A stretch of 64,000 nt of DNA from positions 186,001 to 250,000 of the forward strand of contig NZ_SJXM01000002.1 in NCBI RefSeq assembly GCF_004336805.1, written 5' to 3'. Both the position numbers and the translations under genes were made by a program. Below, in pieces: positions 34,225 to 44,934 of the stretch; positions within the stretch are counted from its first letter, which is position 1; every line of letters starts with the position of its first letter. A model generated the notes under the pieces. That model made no database searches. It was not told the origin of the DNA and was given only the letters and a program-made list of their open reading frames with translations. Source of the DNA: Aeromicrobium sp. IC_218. Its GTDB lineage: Bacteria > Actinomycetota > Actinomycetes > Propionibacteriales > Nocardioidaceae.

Positions 34225-34605
34225 ATGGCTACCGTCGAGCTCACCAAGGACAACTTCGAGTCCACCGTCACCGGCGAGGGCATCACGCTCGTCGACTGGT
34301 GGGCCGAGTGGTGCGGCCCGTGCAAGCAGTTCGGCCCGGTGTTCGAGAACGCCAGCGAGCAGCACCAGGACGTCACCTTCGGCAAGATCGACACCGAGGC
34401 GCAGGGCGAGCTCGCGGCCGCCGCGCAGATCACGTCGATCCCCACGCTGATGGCCTTCCGCGACGGCATCCTGGTCTTCAACCAGGCCGGCGCGATGCCC
34501 GGACAGGCGCTGGAGCAGCTGCTCCAGGCCGTGCGCGACCTCGACATGGACGACGTCCGCCGCCAGCTCGCCGAGCAGCAGGCCCAGCAGGCTCCGCAGG
34601 CCTGA
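34225..34605 (+). CDS. trxA: Thioredoxin
   Basis: A 126-residue thioredoxin with active site DWWAEWCGPCKQF and the cis-Pro loop SIPTLMAFRDG. Compared with classical TrxA (~108 residues) it has a ~20-residue C-terminal tail rich in Gln/Ala (RRQLAEQQAQQAPQA). The fold and CGPC motif indicate a general disulfide reductant; the tail is of unknown meaning. GAGGAGAGG lies before the ATG. Followed by its own terminator. Confidence 0.94.
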   Translation: MATVELTKDNFESTVTGEGITLVDWWAEWCGPCKQFGPVFENASEQHQDVTFGKIDTEAQGELAAAAQITSIPTLMAFRDGILVFNQAGAMPGQALEQLLQAVRDLDMDDVRRQLAEQQAQQAPQA

Positions 34606-34616
34606 CGCCGCACACG

Positions 34617-34652
34617 ACGAGGGGCCCGGTCCACCAGGACCGGGCCCCTCGT
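34617..34652. terminator. Bidirectional terminator between trxA and ygiD
   Basis: A perfect 16-bp stem (34617-34632 with 34637-34652), loop ACCA, 11 nt past trxA and 7 nt past the convergent ygiD stop. Confidence 0.85.
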
Positions 34653-34659
34653 GCTGCGC

Positions 34660-35481
34660 TCAGGCGACGGTGATGAACGACCGCATGCTGATGGAGCCCA
34701 TGTCCATCGTGTCGTTGAAGAACTCCACCTGCTCCTGCGGCTCGAGCAGGCTCAGCGCCGCGACCATCGGGCGGTAGTGGTCGTCGGTGGGCACCGCGAG
34801 GCGCGCCTCGCTCCACGACCGGTACGGGTCGAGCAGGCGGGCCACGTCGCGCTCGACGATCGCCTCGGCCGTGTCGGCGTCGAACTGCAGCGCCCAGTCG
34901 TACGCGGGCGCCTGCGGCTCCCACCGGGCCCGGCCGAGCGCGTGGACGATGTTGCCCGAGCCGATGAACACGACGCCGCGGCGGCGCAGCCGGCGCAGGC
35001 GCGAGAACAGCTCGTACAGCCGGGGCAGCGGCATCGCGTAGTCGATGCTGATCTGCAGCACCGGCACGTCCGGCGCAGGCGCCAGGAACTTCAGGACGCT
35101 CCAGGTGCCGTGGTCCAGGCCCCACTGCTTGTCGAGCTCGGCCTCGTACTCGGCGAGCTGCTGGGCGAGGAGCCGCGCGACGTCCGGGTCGCCGGTCGTC
35201 TCGTACGTCACCCGCGACAGCTCGTCGGGGAAGCCGCCGAAGTCGTAGATGATCTCGTTGCGCGGGGCGTCGGTGATGTGGACCTCGCCGGGCGTGAGCC
35301 AGTGCGCACTGACCACGACGATGGCCTGCGCCGCCGGCAGCCCCTCCCCGACCCGCGTCCACGTGCGCGTGTAGTCGTTGTCGGAGATCGCGTGCATCGG
35401 GTTGCCGTGCCCCACGAACAGCGCGGGCATGAGCGGGCTGGGCACCAGGCGGTTCTCCAGGTCCGACAGGGCGTACGACAC
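34660..35481 (-). CDS. ygiD: Extradiol ring-cleavage dioxygenase of the YgiD/DODA family
   Basis: A 273-residue LigB-type dioxygenase related to 4,5-DOPA dioxygenase. Residues expected to hold the metal are in LFVGHGNPMHAI (His), VVSAHWLTPGEVH (His), GLDHGTWSVLKFL (His) and DDHYRPMVAAL (His), and GSGNIVHALG is conserved. The physiological substrate of bacterial YgiD is not settled; it opens catechol-type rings. GTG start with GAGGAG upstream. A perfect palindrome in its promoter suggests control by a local repressor such as a MarR protein, not encoded beside it. Confidence 0.9.
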   Translation of the reverse strand: MSYALSDLENRLVPSPLMPALFVGHGNPMHAISDNDYTRTWTRVGEGLPAAQAIVVVSAHWLTPGEVHITDAPRNEIIYDFGGFPDELSRVTYETTGDPDVARLLAQQLAEYEAELDKQWGLDHGTWSVLKFLAPAPDVPVLQISIDYAMPLPRLYELFSRLRRLRRRGVVFIGSGNIVHALGRARWEPQAPAYDWALQFDADTAEAIVERDVARLLDPYRSWSEARLAVPTDDHYRPMVAALSLLEPQEQVEFFNDTMDMGSISMRSFITVA

Positions 35482-35493
35482 GACGACTCCTCG

Positions 35494-35513
35494 ATAGTTG
35501 TTGCTTCAACTAT
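35494..35513. promoter_or_regulatory. Palindromic operator upstream of ygiD
   Basis: ATAGTTG (35494-35500) and CAACTAT (35507-35513) are perfect 7-bp arms with a 6-nt spacer. It begins 13 nt before the ygiD start, in an AT-rich patch that must contain the promoter, so binding would block transcription. Size and composition resemble MarR-family sites (inference). Confidence 0.65.
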
Positions 35514-35597
35514 TACACGGAGGTCCACGCCTGTCCAGGTCCGGACATGACGCGAACGTCACCGTGGACCCGCTTGGGATCACGAGGAGCGACCCGC

Positions 35598-35603
35598 GAC
35601 AAT
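35598..35603 (+). promoter_or_regulatory. Putative promoter of SNF2 gene
   Basis: TTGGGA (35574-35579) and GACAAT (35598-35603) are 18 nt apart, and GACAAT ends 6 nt before the ATG at 35610, fitting a leaderless mRNA, although AGAAGG directly before the ATG could be a poor ribosome binding site. Confidence 0.45.
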
Positions 35604-35609
35604 AGAAGG

Positions 35610-38182
<2,573 letters not shown>

Positions 38183-38186
<4 letters not shown>

Positions 38187-39160
38187 GCCAACCCTCCCCC
38201 CGCTCGTCGCGCGCCGCGCTCGCGCTGGCCGCGGCCCTCGTCGTCGCGCTCGTGGCCGGGCCGGCCGGCCTCGAGCGTCCGGCGGCGACCGCGACGGCGG
38301 CCAAGGATCCCCGCCTGACCCAGCGGCTGCACGTGCCCGCGTGGCCGGCCCAGCGGGTCGACCGGGACCCGCGCTACCGGCGCATCTGGTCGCAGCCGCA
38401 GGCGGTCTGGCTGACCGACTCCTACCCCGGACGCGCGCAGGTGCGCCGGGTCGTCGCCCAGACCGTCCGCGAGGCCCGCGGGCAGCGGCGCACGCCCGTC
38501 CTCGTCGTCTACGCCATCACCAACCGTGACTGCGGCTCGTACTCGGCCGGTGGCTACGGCCCCCGCGAGTACCGCGCCTTCGTCGACGAGGTGGCGCGCG
38601 GCCTGCGCGGCAGCCGCGCGATGGTCGTGCTGGAGCCGGACGCGCTGGCCAACCTCGGCGCGTGCGACACGTCCGCCACCACCCGGCTCATGCGGTACGC
38701 CACCAAGCGGCTGCGTGGAGCCGGCGCCTGGGTCTACCTCGACGCCGGGCACTCGAGCTGGGTGCCGGCCGCCGAGATGGCCACGCGCCTGCGGTCGGCC
38801 GGCGTCCGGTACGCACGCGGCTTCTCGACGAACGTGTCGAACTTCAACCGCACCGCCCGTGAGCGCCGCTTCGGCGACGCCGTGGTGCGCGAGCTGGCGC
38901 GGCGCGGTGTGAAGGGACGCCGGTACGTCGTCGACACGTCGCGCAACGGCGGCCGCCACCGGGTCAGCGACGGCTGGTGCAACCCCTCGACCGCCCGGCT
39001 CGGCAGCCGTCCGCGTGTGGTCAACCGCACGAACGCGCGCGGCACCGTGGACGCCTACCTGTGGATCAAGAGCCCCGGCGAGTCCGACGGCTCCTGCCGT
39101 CCGGGTCAGCCGGCCGCCGGCCAGTGGTGGCCCGAGGGCGCCCGCCGCCTGCTGCGCTGA
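38183..39160 (+). CDS. Secreted glycoside hydrolase family 6 (cellulase-type)
   Basis: A 325-residue exported enzyme: signal peptide ALALAAALVVALVAGPAG, then a GH6 barrel. Family residues: VVYAITNRDCGSYSAGG (general acid Asp region), MVVLEPDALANLG, WVYLDAGHSSWV, GFSTNVSNFNRT, VVDTSRNG and WIKSPGESDG. Conserved Cys pairs (DCGSY...GACDT and GWCNP...GSCRPG) are kept. No cellulose-binding module is attached. GH6 enzymes cleave beta-1,4-glucan. Translation is coupled to the unrelated SNF2 gene by a 4-nt GTGA overlap, and no separate Shine-Dalgarno stands out. Confidence 0.93.
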
Positions 39161-39191
39161 CCATCCCCGTGGCCGGTCAGCCTTGTGACGG

Positions 39192-40748
39192 TCAGCCCAG
39201 CGCCGACGGGTAGGCCACGAACAGGCCCGCCGCGGCCAGCGCGGCGGTGAGGCGCAGCATCGACGCCATGAGGGCGCCGAACCGCGGCCGCAGGCGGGTG
39301 ACGCCCCACCAGGCCAGCGCGACCGACACCGCGGGCATCGTGGCCCACAGCTGCGTCCAGGCGTCGACGCCCTCGGGCCAGTCCAGGCCCAGGGAGTCGC
39401 TCAGCGCCACGACGCCGGCCGCGTACCAGGGCAGCAGCAGCACGAGGCTGCCGCGCCACGCGGCGGCCCAGGTCAGCGCGAGGGCCCGGGCGTGCGAGCC
39501 GCTCAGCGCGCTGCGCGGCACCGGCGAGCCCAGCGGCGGTCCGTCGAGGGCGGCCAGCAGCGGCCGGACGCGCAGCAGCAGACCACCGGCGACGAGGAGC
39601 ATCGCGACGGCCGTCCAGTCCAGCGACGGCACCAGCGGCTGGGCCCGGACCACGTCCGCGGACGGCAGCAGGCTCTGGCTGCCCGCGACGACCGACGGCA
39701 CCAGCAGCGCGAGGCCGAGACAGAGCAGGCCGCCGACCGCCCAGTGGCGCAGCCGCTCGGGCCAGCCGACGACGCCCTCCTGGCCGGTGGCACCCGCCCA
39801 CGCAGCGTCGGTGACGAGCGGGCGCGGCACGGAGGTCGGCACGGCGGCGGTGCGGGCGGCGGCATCGACCGGGACGTCGGCGACGGCGTCCAGCGCGTCA
39901 CGCATCTGCTCGACGGTCTGGAACCGCTCGTCCGGGTCGATCGCCATCGCGCCCAGCACGACCGCGGCGAGGTCGGCGCCGACGCCCGGCGCGAGGACCC
40001 GCGGGTCGGGGCGCGGCGCCTGCCGGTGGGCCATGAGCTGCTCGGCGACCGAGCCCTCGAACGGCGGGCGTCCGGTCAGGCACTCGAACAGCAGGCAGCC
40101 CACCGAGTAGACGTCGCTGCGCTCGTCGGCGCGGCCGTCGTACTGCTCGGGGGCCATGTAGTGCGGGGTGCCGGCGACCGTGGCCGTCGTGTCGGACGCG
40201 GCGCGGGAGATGCCGAAGTCGACGATCTTGACGCCGCCCTCGGGGGTGACCAGCACGTTGGCCGGCTTGATGTCCAGGTGCAGGATGCCGGCGCGGTGGC
40301 ACGCAGCGAGCCCGTCGAGGACGCCGCGCACGGCGACGGTCGAGCGCAGGCTCGGGCCGTGGGCCTGCAGCAGCTCGCGCAGCGAGGTGCCCTCGACCAG
40401 CTCCATGACCAGGTGCGGGGTGACCTCGCCGTCGCCGTCGGGCATGTGGACGAGGTCGTGCACGGTGACGACGTGCGGGTGGGACACGCGCGCCAGGGCC
40501 TCGACCTCGCGCGTGATGCGGCGCATGGCCCGCGGGTCGTCGGCCAGGAAGTGCGAGAAGCGCTTGACCGCGACGTCGCGGCCCAGGTGCCGGTCGCGGG
40601 CGCGGAAGACGACGCCGTGGTTGCCGGCGCCGATGCGTCCGAGCAGCTCGAACCGGGCCACCGCCACGTCGATCGTGGGGTCGGGGCTCACGAAGGGGTC
40701 GACCACGGTGCGCCTCCTTCCCGGCTCGACGTCGGGCGCCGGCTCCAT
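39192..40748 (-). CDS. Membrane Ser/Thr protein kinase (PknB-type)
   Basis: A 518-residue kinase with a soluble N-terminal kinase domain (~35-295) and about five hydrophobic helices after ~345 instead of the usual single span and PASTA repeats. Kinase motifs: GRIGAGNHGVVFRARDRHLG, VAVKRF (Lys), HLDIKPANVLV (HLD instead of HRD), VDFGISR, MAPEQYDG, SDVYSVGCLLFECLTGRPPF. The catalytic Asp and metal Asn are kept, so it is probably active but not an RD kinase. ATG 40748 lies 2 nt after the FHA protein's stop, so both are one operon. The multi-span tail (LRHWAVGGLLCLGLALLVPS onward) has no recognised domain. Confidence 0.9.
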   Translation of the reverse strand: MEPAPDVEPGRRRTVVDPFVSPDPTIDVAVARFELLGRIGAGNHGVVFRARDRHLGRDVAVKRFSHFLADDPRAMRRITREVEALARVSHPHVVTVHDLVHMPDGDGEVTPHLVMELVEGTSLRELLQAHGPSLRSTVAVRGVLDGLAACHRAGILHLDIKPANVLVTPEGGVKIVDFGISRAASDTTATVAGTPHYMAPEQYDGRADERSDVYSVGCLLFECLTGRPPFEGSVAEQLMAHRQAPRPDPRVLAPGVGADLAAVVLGAMAIDPDERFQTVEQMRDALDAVADVPVDAAARTAAVPTSVPRPLVTDAAWAGATGQEGVVGWPERLRHWAVGGLLCLGLALLVPSVVAGSQSLLPSADVVRAQPLVPSLDWTAVAMLLVAGGLLLRVRPLLAALDGPPLGSPVPRSALSGSHARALALTWAAAWRGSLVLLLPWYAAGVVALSDSLGLDWPEGVDAWTQLWATMPAVSVALAWWGVTRLRPRFGALMASMLRLTAALAAAGLFVAYPSALG

Positions 40749-40750
40749 TG

Positions 40751-41731
40751 TCACCGCACGGTGGGCACGCGGCGGACGGGGACCGTGCCCGGGGCCGGCG
40801 CCGTGACCGTCACGACGACACCGGCGAGGGCCAGCTCGGCGCCGGGGCGCACCGTCGTCCAGACGTCCGGGGTCAGCCGCTCGCCGTCGACGGTCGTGCC
40901 GTTCGTGCTGCCCAGGTCCTTGACCTGCCACTCGCCGCGGGCGTGGCGCAGCGTCGCGTGGCGGTACGACACCTCCGGCTGGGGCAGGGCGAGCGGGCTG
41001 GCCTTGACGCGGCCCAGGACCGGCTCCTCCCCCGGCGTCAGCTCGGCCGCGTCGTCGCCGCGCTCGAGCCGCAGGCCGGACGCCAGCACCGGCATCGTGC
41101 CTGTGTCGGGCAGGTCGTGGACGAGGGCCGGGAAGCGGGTCGTGGCCGCCTCGGCCACGGGGGCGCGCACGGGCTCGGGACGTCGCTCGTCGTCGGCGGC
41201 CGGACGCAGCACCGACCAGCCGGCCGCAGCCGGGGCCGCGTCCGCACCGGCGACGGCGCCGCGGGCCGGCGCGGCCGAGCCGCCGCGCGCCGGCGGGATC
41301 CAGCCCGCCCGCAGCGACGGGTCGACCTCGACCTGCACCCGCACGTCCGCCGGGACGGTCCAGTCCTGGCGCTCGGCGTGCGCGACGTACAGCCGGGCGG
41401 CGTCGGCGCCGAGCCGCTCGAGGTCCTCGTCGGGGTCGAGCCGGACGACGTCCTCGGGCGCGAGCCGCACGACGAGGGAGCCGAAGGCCAGCCGCTCGCC
41501 GCTGGGCATGACGACGTGCTGGCCGGTCACCGCCCGCACGAACCGGCGTCGCAGCACGCCGTCGGAGCCGGCGGGGAGCGTCACGAGCTTCGCGGCGACC
41601 TCGCCGGCGGCCGCCCGCTTGGTGTCCGTGCGGAAGATCGCCTGGCCGACGCGTAGCAGCAGGACGACCACCCCGACGAGCAGCGCGAGGATCAACAGGT
41701 TCGAGACGACGGCGGAGAGGGAACCGGGCAT
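40751..41731 (-). CDS. Membrane-anchored FHA-domain protein
   Basis: A 326-residue protein: one N-terminal membrane helix (LLILALLVGVVVLLLRVGQAIF), a DUF3662/FhaA-like region (~40-130; RRFVRAVTGQHVVMPSGERL, YVAHAERQDWTVPADVRVQVEVDP), an Ala/Pro-rich linker (~140-215) and a C-terminal FHA domain (~235-326) with GRVKASPLALP, VSYRHATLRHARGEWQVKDLGSTNGTTVDGERL. FHA domains bind phosphothreonine; its kinase partner is most likely the kinase gene 2 nt downstream. In mycobacteria FHA/kinase pairs control cell envelope synthesis; this pair's target is unknown. Confidence 0.88.
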   Translation of the reverse strand: MPGSLSAVVSNLLILALLVGVVVLLLRVGQAIFRTDTKRAAAGEVAAKLVTLPAGSDGVLRRRFVRAVTGQHVVMPSGERLAFGSLVVRLAPEDVVRLDPDEDLERLGADAARLYVAHAERQDWTVPADVRVQVEVDPSLRAGWIPPARGGSAAPARGAVAGADAAPAAAGWSVLRPAADDERRPEPVRAPVAEAATTRFPALVHDLPDTGTMPVLASGLRLERGDDAAELTPGEEPVLGRVKASPLALPQPEVSYRHATLRHARGEWQVKDLGSTNGTTVDGERLTPDVWTTVRPGAELALAGVVVTVTAPAPGTVPVRRVPTVR

Positions 41732-41800
41732 GGCATCATCGTCGGCGTCCTGCGCCGGGCAGGTCGAGCCGGCGCGGAACGTGTTCCAGGAGGAGCCACG

Positions 41801-42523
41801 GTGGTGAGAGTGACGTGGTCCCGCGACGGCGGGCCGAGCGGCACCGAGGTGCTGGGCCCGGGCGCCCGCCTGGTCGTCGCCCGCCGCATGACGCTCCCCG
41901 AGCAGCAGCCGTTCACCGTCGAGCGCATCGACGGCTCGGTGTACCTGTTCGTCCGCCTGCCCTACGTCAGCGACCCGGCCCTCGTGCTCAGCGCGACCGA
42001 CGGCCACCCGGTGCTGCACCGCGGGCAGCGGGCCAACGGTGCCGTGGTCGAGCTGGCCGCCCCTGGCGGGAGCCCGGTGACGCCGGAGCCCGGCCAGCGG
42101 GTCTCGCTCACGGCGTCCGGCACGCGGGTCGAGCTGCGGGTGCCCGCGCTCGTCCTCACGCTCGAGGTCGAGCTCGACCAGGCCGCCGCCCCGGTGGGCT
42201 CGGGCACCGTGCAGCTCGGCGTCGGCGCGCTCGAGCACGACGACGCCTGGCTCGTCGCCGCGCTCGCCGTCGCCCTCTCCCCCGACCACGGCATCGTCGG
42301 GCACGCCGACCTCAAGGCCGCGTTCGCCGCGTGGCGCGGGGAGCCGGAGATGTCCGACGGCACCTTCGACCGCAACGTGCTGCGTCCGTCGCTGGAGGCC
42401 CGAGGCGTCGAGCTGCCCGGCCGACGGCTCAACAAGATCGTCTACCTCGTCGAGCGCTGCCGGCGCACGGCCGAGTTCCCGCCTCGCGTGCTGGACGAGG
42501 TGCGGGCCCGGCTCGCGGCCTGA
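41801..42523 (+). CDS. Protein of unknown function divergent from FHA/kinase operon
   Basis: A 240-residue soluble protein that I do not recognise. The N-terminal ~125 residues look like an all-beta domain (LGPGARLVVARRMTLP, VYLFVRLPYVSDPALVL, VSLTASGTRVELRVPALVLTLEVEL), possibly FHA-like but without the G-R...S-x-x-H signature. The C-terminal ~95 residues are helical and resemble a winged-helix unit (DDAWLVAALAVALSPDHG, HADLKAAFAAWRG, TFDRNVLRPSLEARGV, NKIVYLVERCRR). The start GTG is preceded by AGGAGGAG; another GTG is next in frame. It faces the FHA gene across 69 nt, hinting at a shared pathway. Confidence 0.75.
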   Translation: MVRVTWSRDGGPSGTEVLGPGARLVVARRMTLPEQQPFTVERIDGSVYLFVRLPYVSDPALVLSATDGHPVLHRGQRANGAVVELAAPGGSPVTPEPGQRVSLTASGTRVELRVPALVLTLEVELDQAAAPVGSGTVQLGVGALEHDDAWLVAALAVALSPDHGIVGHADLKAAFAAWRGEPEMSDGTFDRNVLRPSLEARGVELPGRRLNKIVYLVERCRRTAEFPPRVLDEVRARLAA

Positions 42524-42580
42524 GCGTCCGTCCGGGGCCGCCCGTGCGCGGACGGCCCGGCGGGCCATGATGGACGCACC

Positions 42581-44086
42581 ATGACTCGCGTCCTCAGCCC
42601 TCAGCTCCAGCAGCGCATCACCACGCCCGAGCGGGCCGCCACCTTCGTGCGCCACGGCGACAACGTCGGCATGAGCGGCTTCACGGGCGCCGGCTACCCC
42701 AAGGCCCTGCCGGCGGCCCTCGCGTCCCGGATGCAGGCCGCGCACGGCCGCGGCGAGGACTTCCGCATCGGCCTGTGGACCGGTGCGTCCACCGCGCCGG
42801 ACGCCGACGGCGTGCTCGCCGAGGCGCACGGCATCTCGACCCGTCTGCCGTACAACTCCGACCCGACGCTGCGGGCGCTCATCAACTCCGGCGAGGTCGA
42901 CTACGTCGACGCCCACCTGAGCCACAGCGCCCAGCACATGTGGTTCGGCTTCTACGGCAACCTCGACGTCGCCGTGGTCGAGGTGACCGCGATCCTGGCC
43001 GACGGGCTGCTCGTGCCGTCCAGCTCGGTGGGCAACAACAAGACCTGGCTGGACCAGGCCGACCGGATCATCCTCGAGGTCAACCACTGGCAGCCGCGCG
43101 AGCTCGAGGGCTTCCACGACGTCTACTACGGCACCGCCCTGCCGCCGCACCGCCGCCCGCTGGCCCTCACCGAGCCGATGCAGCGGATCGGCGAGCCGTA
43201 CCTGCGGGTCGACCCGAGCAAGGTCGTCGCCGTCGTCGAGACCGACGCACCGGACCGCAACTCGCCGTTCAGCGAGCCGGACGACGCGTCGCGGGCCATC
43301 GCCGAGCACCTGGTCGACTTCCTGCGGCACGAGGTCGCGGCCGGACGCATGCCGGCCGAGCTGCTGCCGCTGCAGTCGGGCGTGGGCAACGTCGCCAACG
43401 CCGTGCTCGCCGGCCTCGACGCCAGCGACTTCACCGACCTCGTGGCCTACACCGAGGTGCTGCAGGACGGGATGCTCGACCTGCTCGACAGCGGCACCCT
43501 GCGAGCCGCCTCGGCGACGTCGTTCGGCCTGTCCGACGCCGGCGTCCGCCGCTTCATGGACGGGATCGACGCCTACAAGGGACGCATCCTGCTGCGCAGC
43601 GAGGAGATCTCGAACCACCCCGAGCTCGTCCGGCGGCTCGGGATCATCGCCATGAACGGGATGATCGAGGCCGACCTGTACGGCAACGTGAACTCCACCC
43701 ACGTCATGGGCAGCGCGATCATGAACGGCATCGGCGGCTCGGGCGACTTCGCGCGCAACGCGTTCCTGAACTTCTTCCTGTCGCCGTCCACGGCCAAGCA
43801 CGGCGCCATCTCGGCGATCGTGCCGATGGTCAGCCACGTCGACCACACCGAGCACGACGTCCACGTGGTCGTCACCGACCAGGGCCTGGCCGACCTGCGC
43901 GGGCTCGCGCCGCGCAAGCGCGCCCGGCGCATCATCGAGCACTGCGCCCACCCGGACTTCCGCGACGGCCTCACCGACTACCTGGAGCGCGCCGAGGCGT
44001 CGCGCCCCACCGCCCGGCACACGCCGCACCTGCTCGGCGAGGCGCTCTCGTGGCACCAGCGCTTCCTCGACACCGGCCACATGTAG
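42581..44086 (+). CDS. Acetyl-CoA hydrolase/transferase family protein
   Basis: A 501-residue CoA-transferase of the succinyl-CoA:acetate/acetyl-CoA hydrolase family. Landmarks: GMSGFTGAGYPKALP at the N-terminus, LLPLQSGVGNVANAVL, the catalytic-Glu segment VAYTEVLQDGMLDLL, IIAMNGMIEADLYGNVNST, GIGGSGDFARNA and HVVVTDQGLADLRGLAP. It moves CoA between acyl-CoA and acetate or a related acid, linking to acetate use or disposal; direction and partner acid cannot be read from sequence. The start follows 'CATGAT' by 9 nt with no Shine-Dalgarno, so translation initiation is uncertain, but the N-terminus fits the family. Confidence 0.9.
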   Translation: MTRVLSPQLQQRITTPERAATFVRHGDNVGMSGFTGAGYPKALPAALASRMQAAHGRGEDFRIGLWTGASTAPDADGVLAEAHGISTRLPYNSDPTLRALINSGEVDYVDAHLSHSAQHMWFGFYGNLDVAVVEVTAILADGLLVPSSSVGNNKTWLDQADRIILEVNHWQPRELEGFHDVYYGTALPPHRRPLALTEPMQRIGEPYLRVDPSKVVAVVETDAPDRNSPFSEPDDASRAIAEHLVDFLRHEVAAGRMPAELLPLQSGVGNVANAVLAGLDASDFTDLVAYTEVLQDGMLDLLDSGTLRAASATSFGLSDAGVRRFMDGIDAYKGRILLRSEEISNHPELVRRLGIIAMNGMIEADLYGNVNSTHVMGSAIMNGIGGSGDFARNAFLNFFLSPSTAKHGAISAIVPMVSHVDHTEHDVHVVVTDQGLADLRGLAPRKRARRIIEHCAHPDFRDGLTDYLERAEASRPTARHTPHLLGEALSWHQRFLDTGHM

Positions 44087-44116
44087 GCGCGCTTCCGCTC
44101 CGGGGGCCGGATGCCG

Positions 44117-44180
44117 CTCCTCGAGCCGGTCGAGAGGACTCCTTTCGACAGGCTCAGGGAGCGGGCAGGCTCAGGGAGCG
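44117..44180. repeat. Imperfect palindrome with duplicated right arm
   Basis: The arm at 44117-44137 pairs with CCTTTCGACAGGCTCAGGGA (from 44141) over 21 positions with four mismatches and a 3-nt loop. The segment CAGGCTCAGGGAGCGGG is then repeated in tandem (from 44149 and from 44166). It sits between the convergent CoA-transferase and transglycosylase genes and could act as their terminator. The TTTCGACAGGCTCAGGG core is one I recognise as recurrent in intergenic DNA of other high-GC bacteria. Confidence 0.7.
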
Positions 44181-44189
44181 GGCCAGGCC

Positions 44190-44858
44190 TCAGCCCGCGT
44201 ACTCGCGGGCGGCGTCGGCCACCTTGCGGGCGTAGGCGCCGCTGTTGTTGTAGGTGAGCACCGCCTCGACCCAGCCGTCGTCGTCGGACATCCCGTCGCC
44301 GGCGTCGCACAGGTAGCGCGCGGCGGCCAGGGTCGCGTCGTCGATCGAGTGCGGGTCGCGCCGCCCGTCCCCGTCGCCGTCCGCGCCCCAGCGCTCCCAC
44401 GTGGTCGGGATGAACTGCATGGGGCCGACGGCCCGGTCCCACGTGGTGTCGCCGTCGAGCTCGCCGCCGTCGGTGTCCTCGATCGCCCGGATGCCGGGCC
44501 CGCCGTCCAGCCGGGGACCGAGGATGCGCGGGCGGACGTCGCCGGCCTCGCTGACCTCGGCGCCGCCGAACCGGGCGTGCGACGTCTCGACCCGTCCGAT
44601 GCCGGCCAGCGTGTTCCAGCCGATCTCGCACCCGCGGGCGGCCAGGCGGTCGGAGGCTCGCGCGTACGCCCGTAGCACCCGCTCGGGCACCTGCGTGCGA
44701 TCGGCGGTCTCGGCGAGCCAGGCGGCGTCCACGACCCCGTCGGCCACCGGCGCGGACACGCGCTCCGGGACGTCCACGTCGGGCCGCTGCGGACCTTCCG
44801 AGCAGGCCGCGAGCAGGGCGGCGACGGCGACGAGCGGGGCCAGGCGGAGGGTCCTCAC
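44190..44858 (-). CDS. Lytic murein transglycosylase lipoprotein
   Basis: A 222-residue cell-wall enzyme. The N-terminus is a lipoprotein signal (LRLAPLVAVAALLAAC lipobox). The SLT/MltB-like domain has IGWNTLAGIGRVETSHARFGG with the catalytic Glu (RVETSH), WDRAVGPMQFIPTTWERWG, SIDDATLAAARYLCDAG and LTYNNSGAYARKV. It cleaves peptidoglycan to anhydro-muropeptides. A DGDGDGRRDPHS stretch resembles a calcium-binding loop. GTG 44858 was chosen because it starts the lipoprotein signal; the longer open frame adds a basic peptide without signal character. GACACT lies 6 nt upstream. Confidence 0.9.
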   Translation of the reverse strand: MRTLRLAPLVAVAALLAACSEGPQRPDVDVPERVSAPVADGVVDAAWLAETADRTQVPERVLRAYARASDRLAARGCEIGWNTLAGIGRVETSHARFGGAEVSEAGDVRPRILGPRLDGGPGIRAIEDTDGGELDGDTTWDRAVGPMQFIPTTWERWGADGDGDGRRDPHSIDDATLAAARYLCDAGDGMSDDDGWVEAVLTYNNSGAYARKVADAAREYAG

Positions 44859-44920
44859 GGCGCCAGTGTCCCGGACGGTCCAAGCCCGGACCCGGCTGCA
44901 CCGGGCCCGCCGCCGCGACA

Positions 44921-44926
44921 TAGGAT
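44921..44926 (+). promoter_or_regulatory. Putative -10 box of zinc-ribbon gene
   Basis: TAGGAT ends 8 nt before the GTG at 44935; no Shine-Dalgarno is visible between them. Confidence 0.45.
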
Positions 44927-44934
44927 CGTCGATC

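Noticed and set aside
40751-44080. An 1109-codon minus-strand frame reaching into the CoA-transferase gene
   Set aside because: Only the part from 41731 encodes the FHA protein; the rest is antisense to two plausible plus-strand genes.
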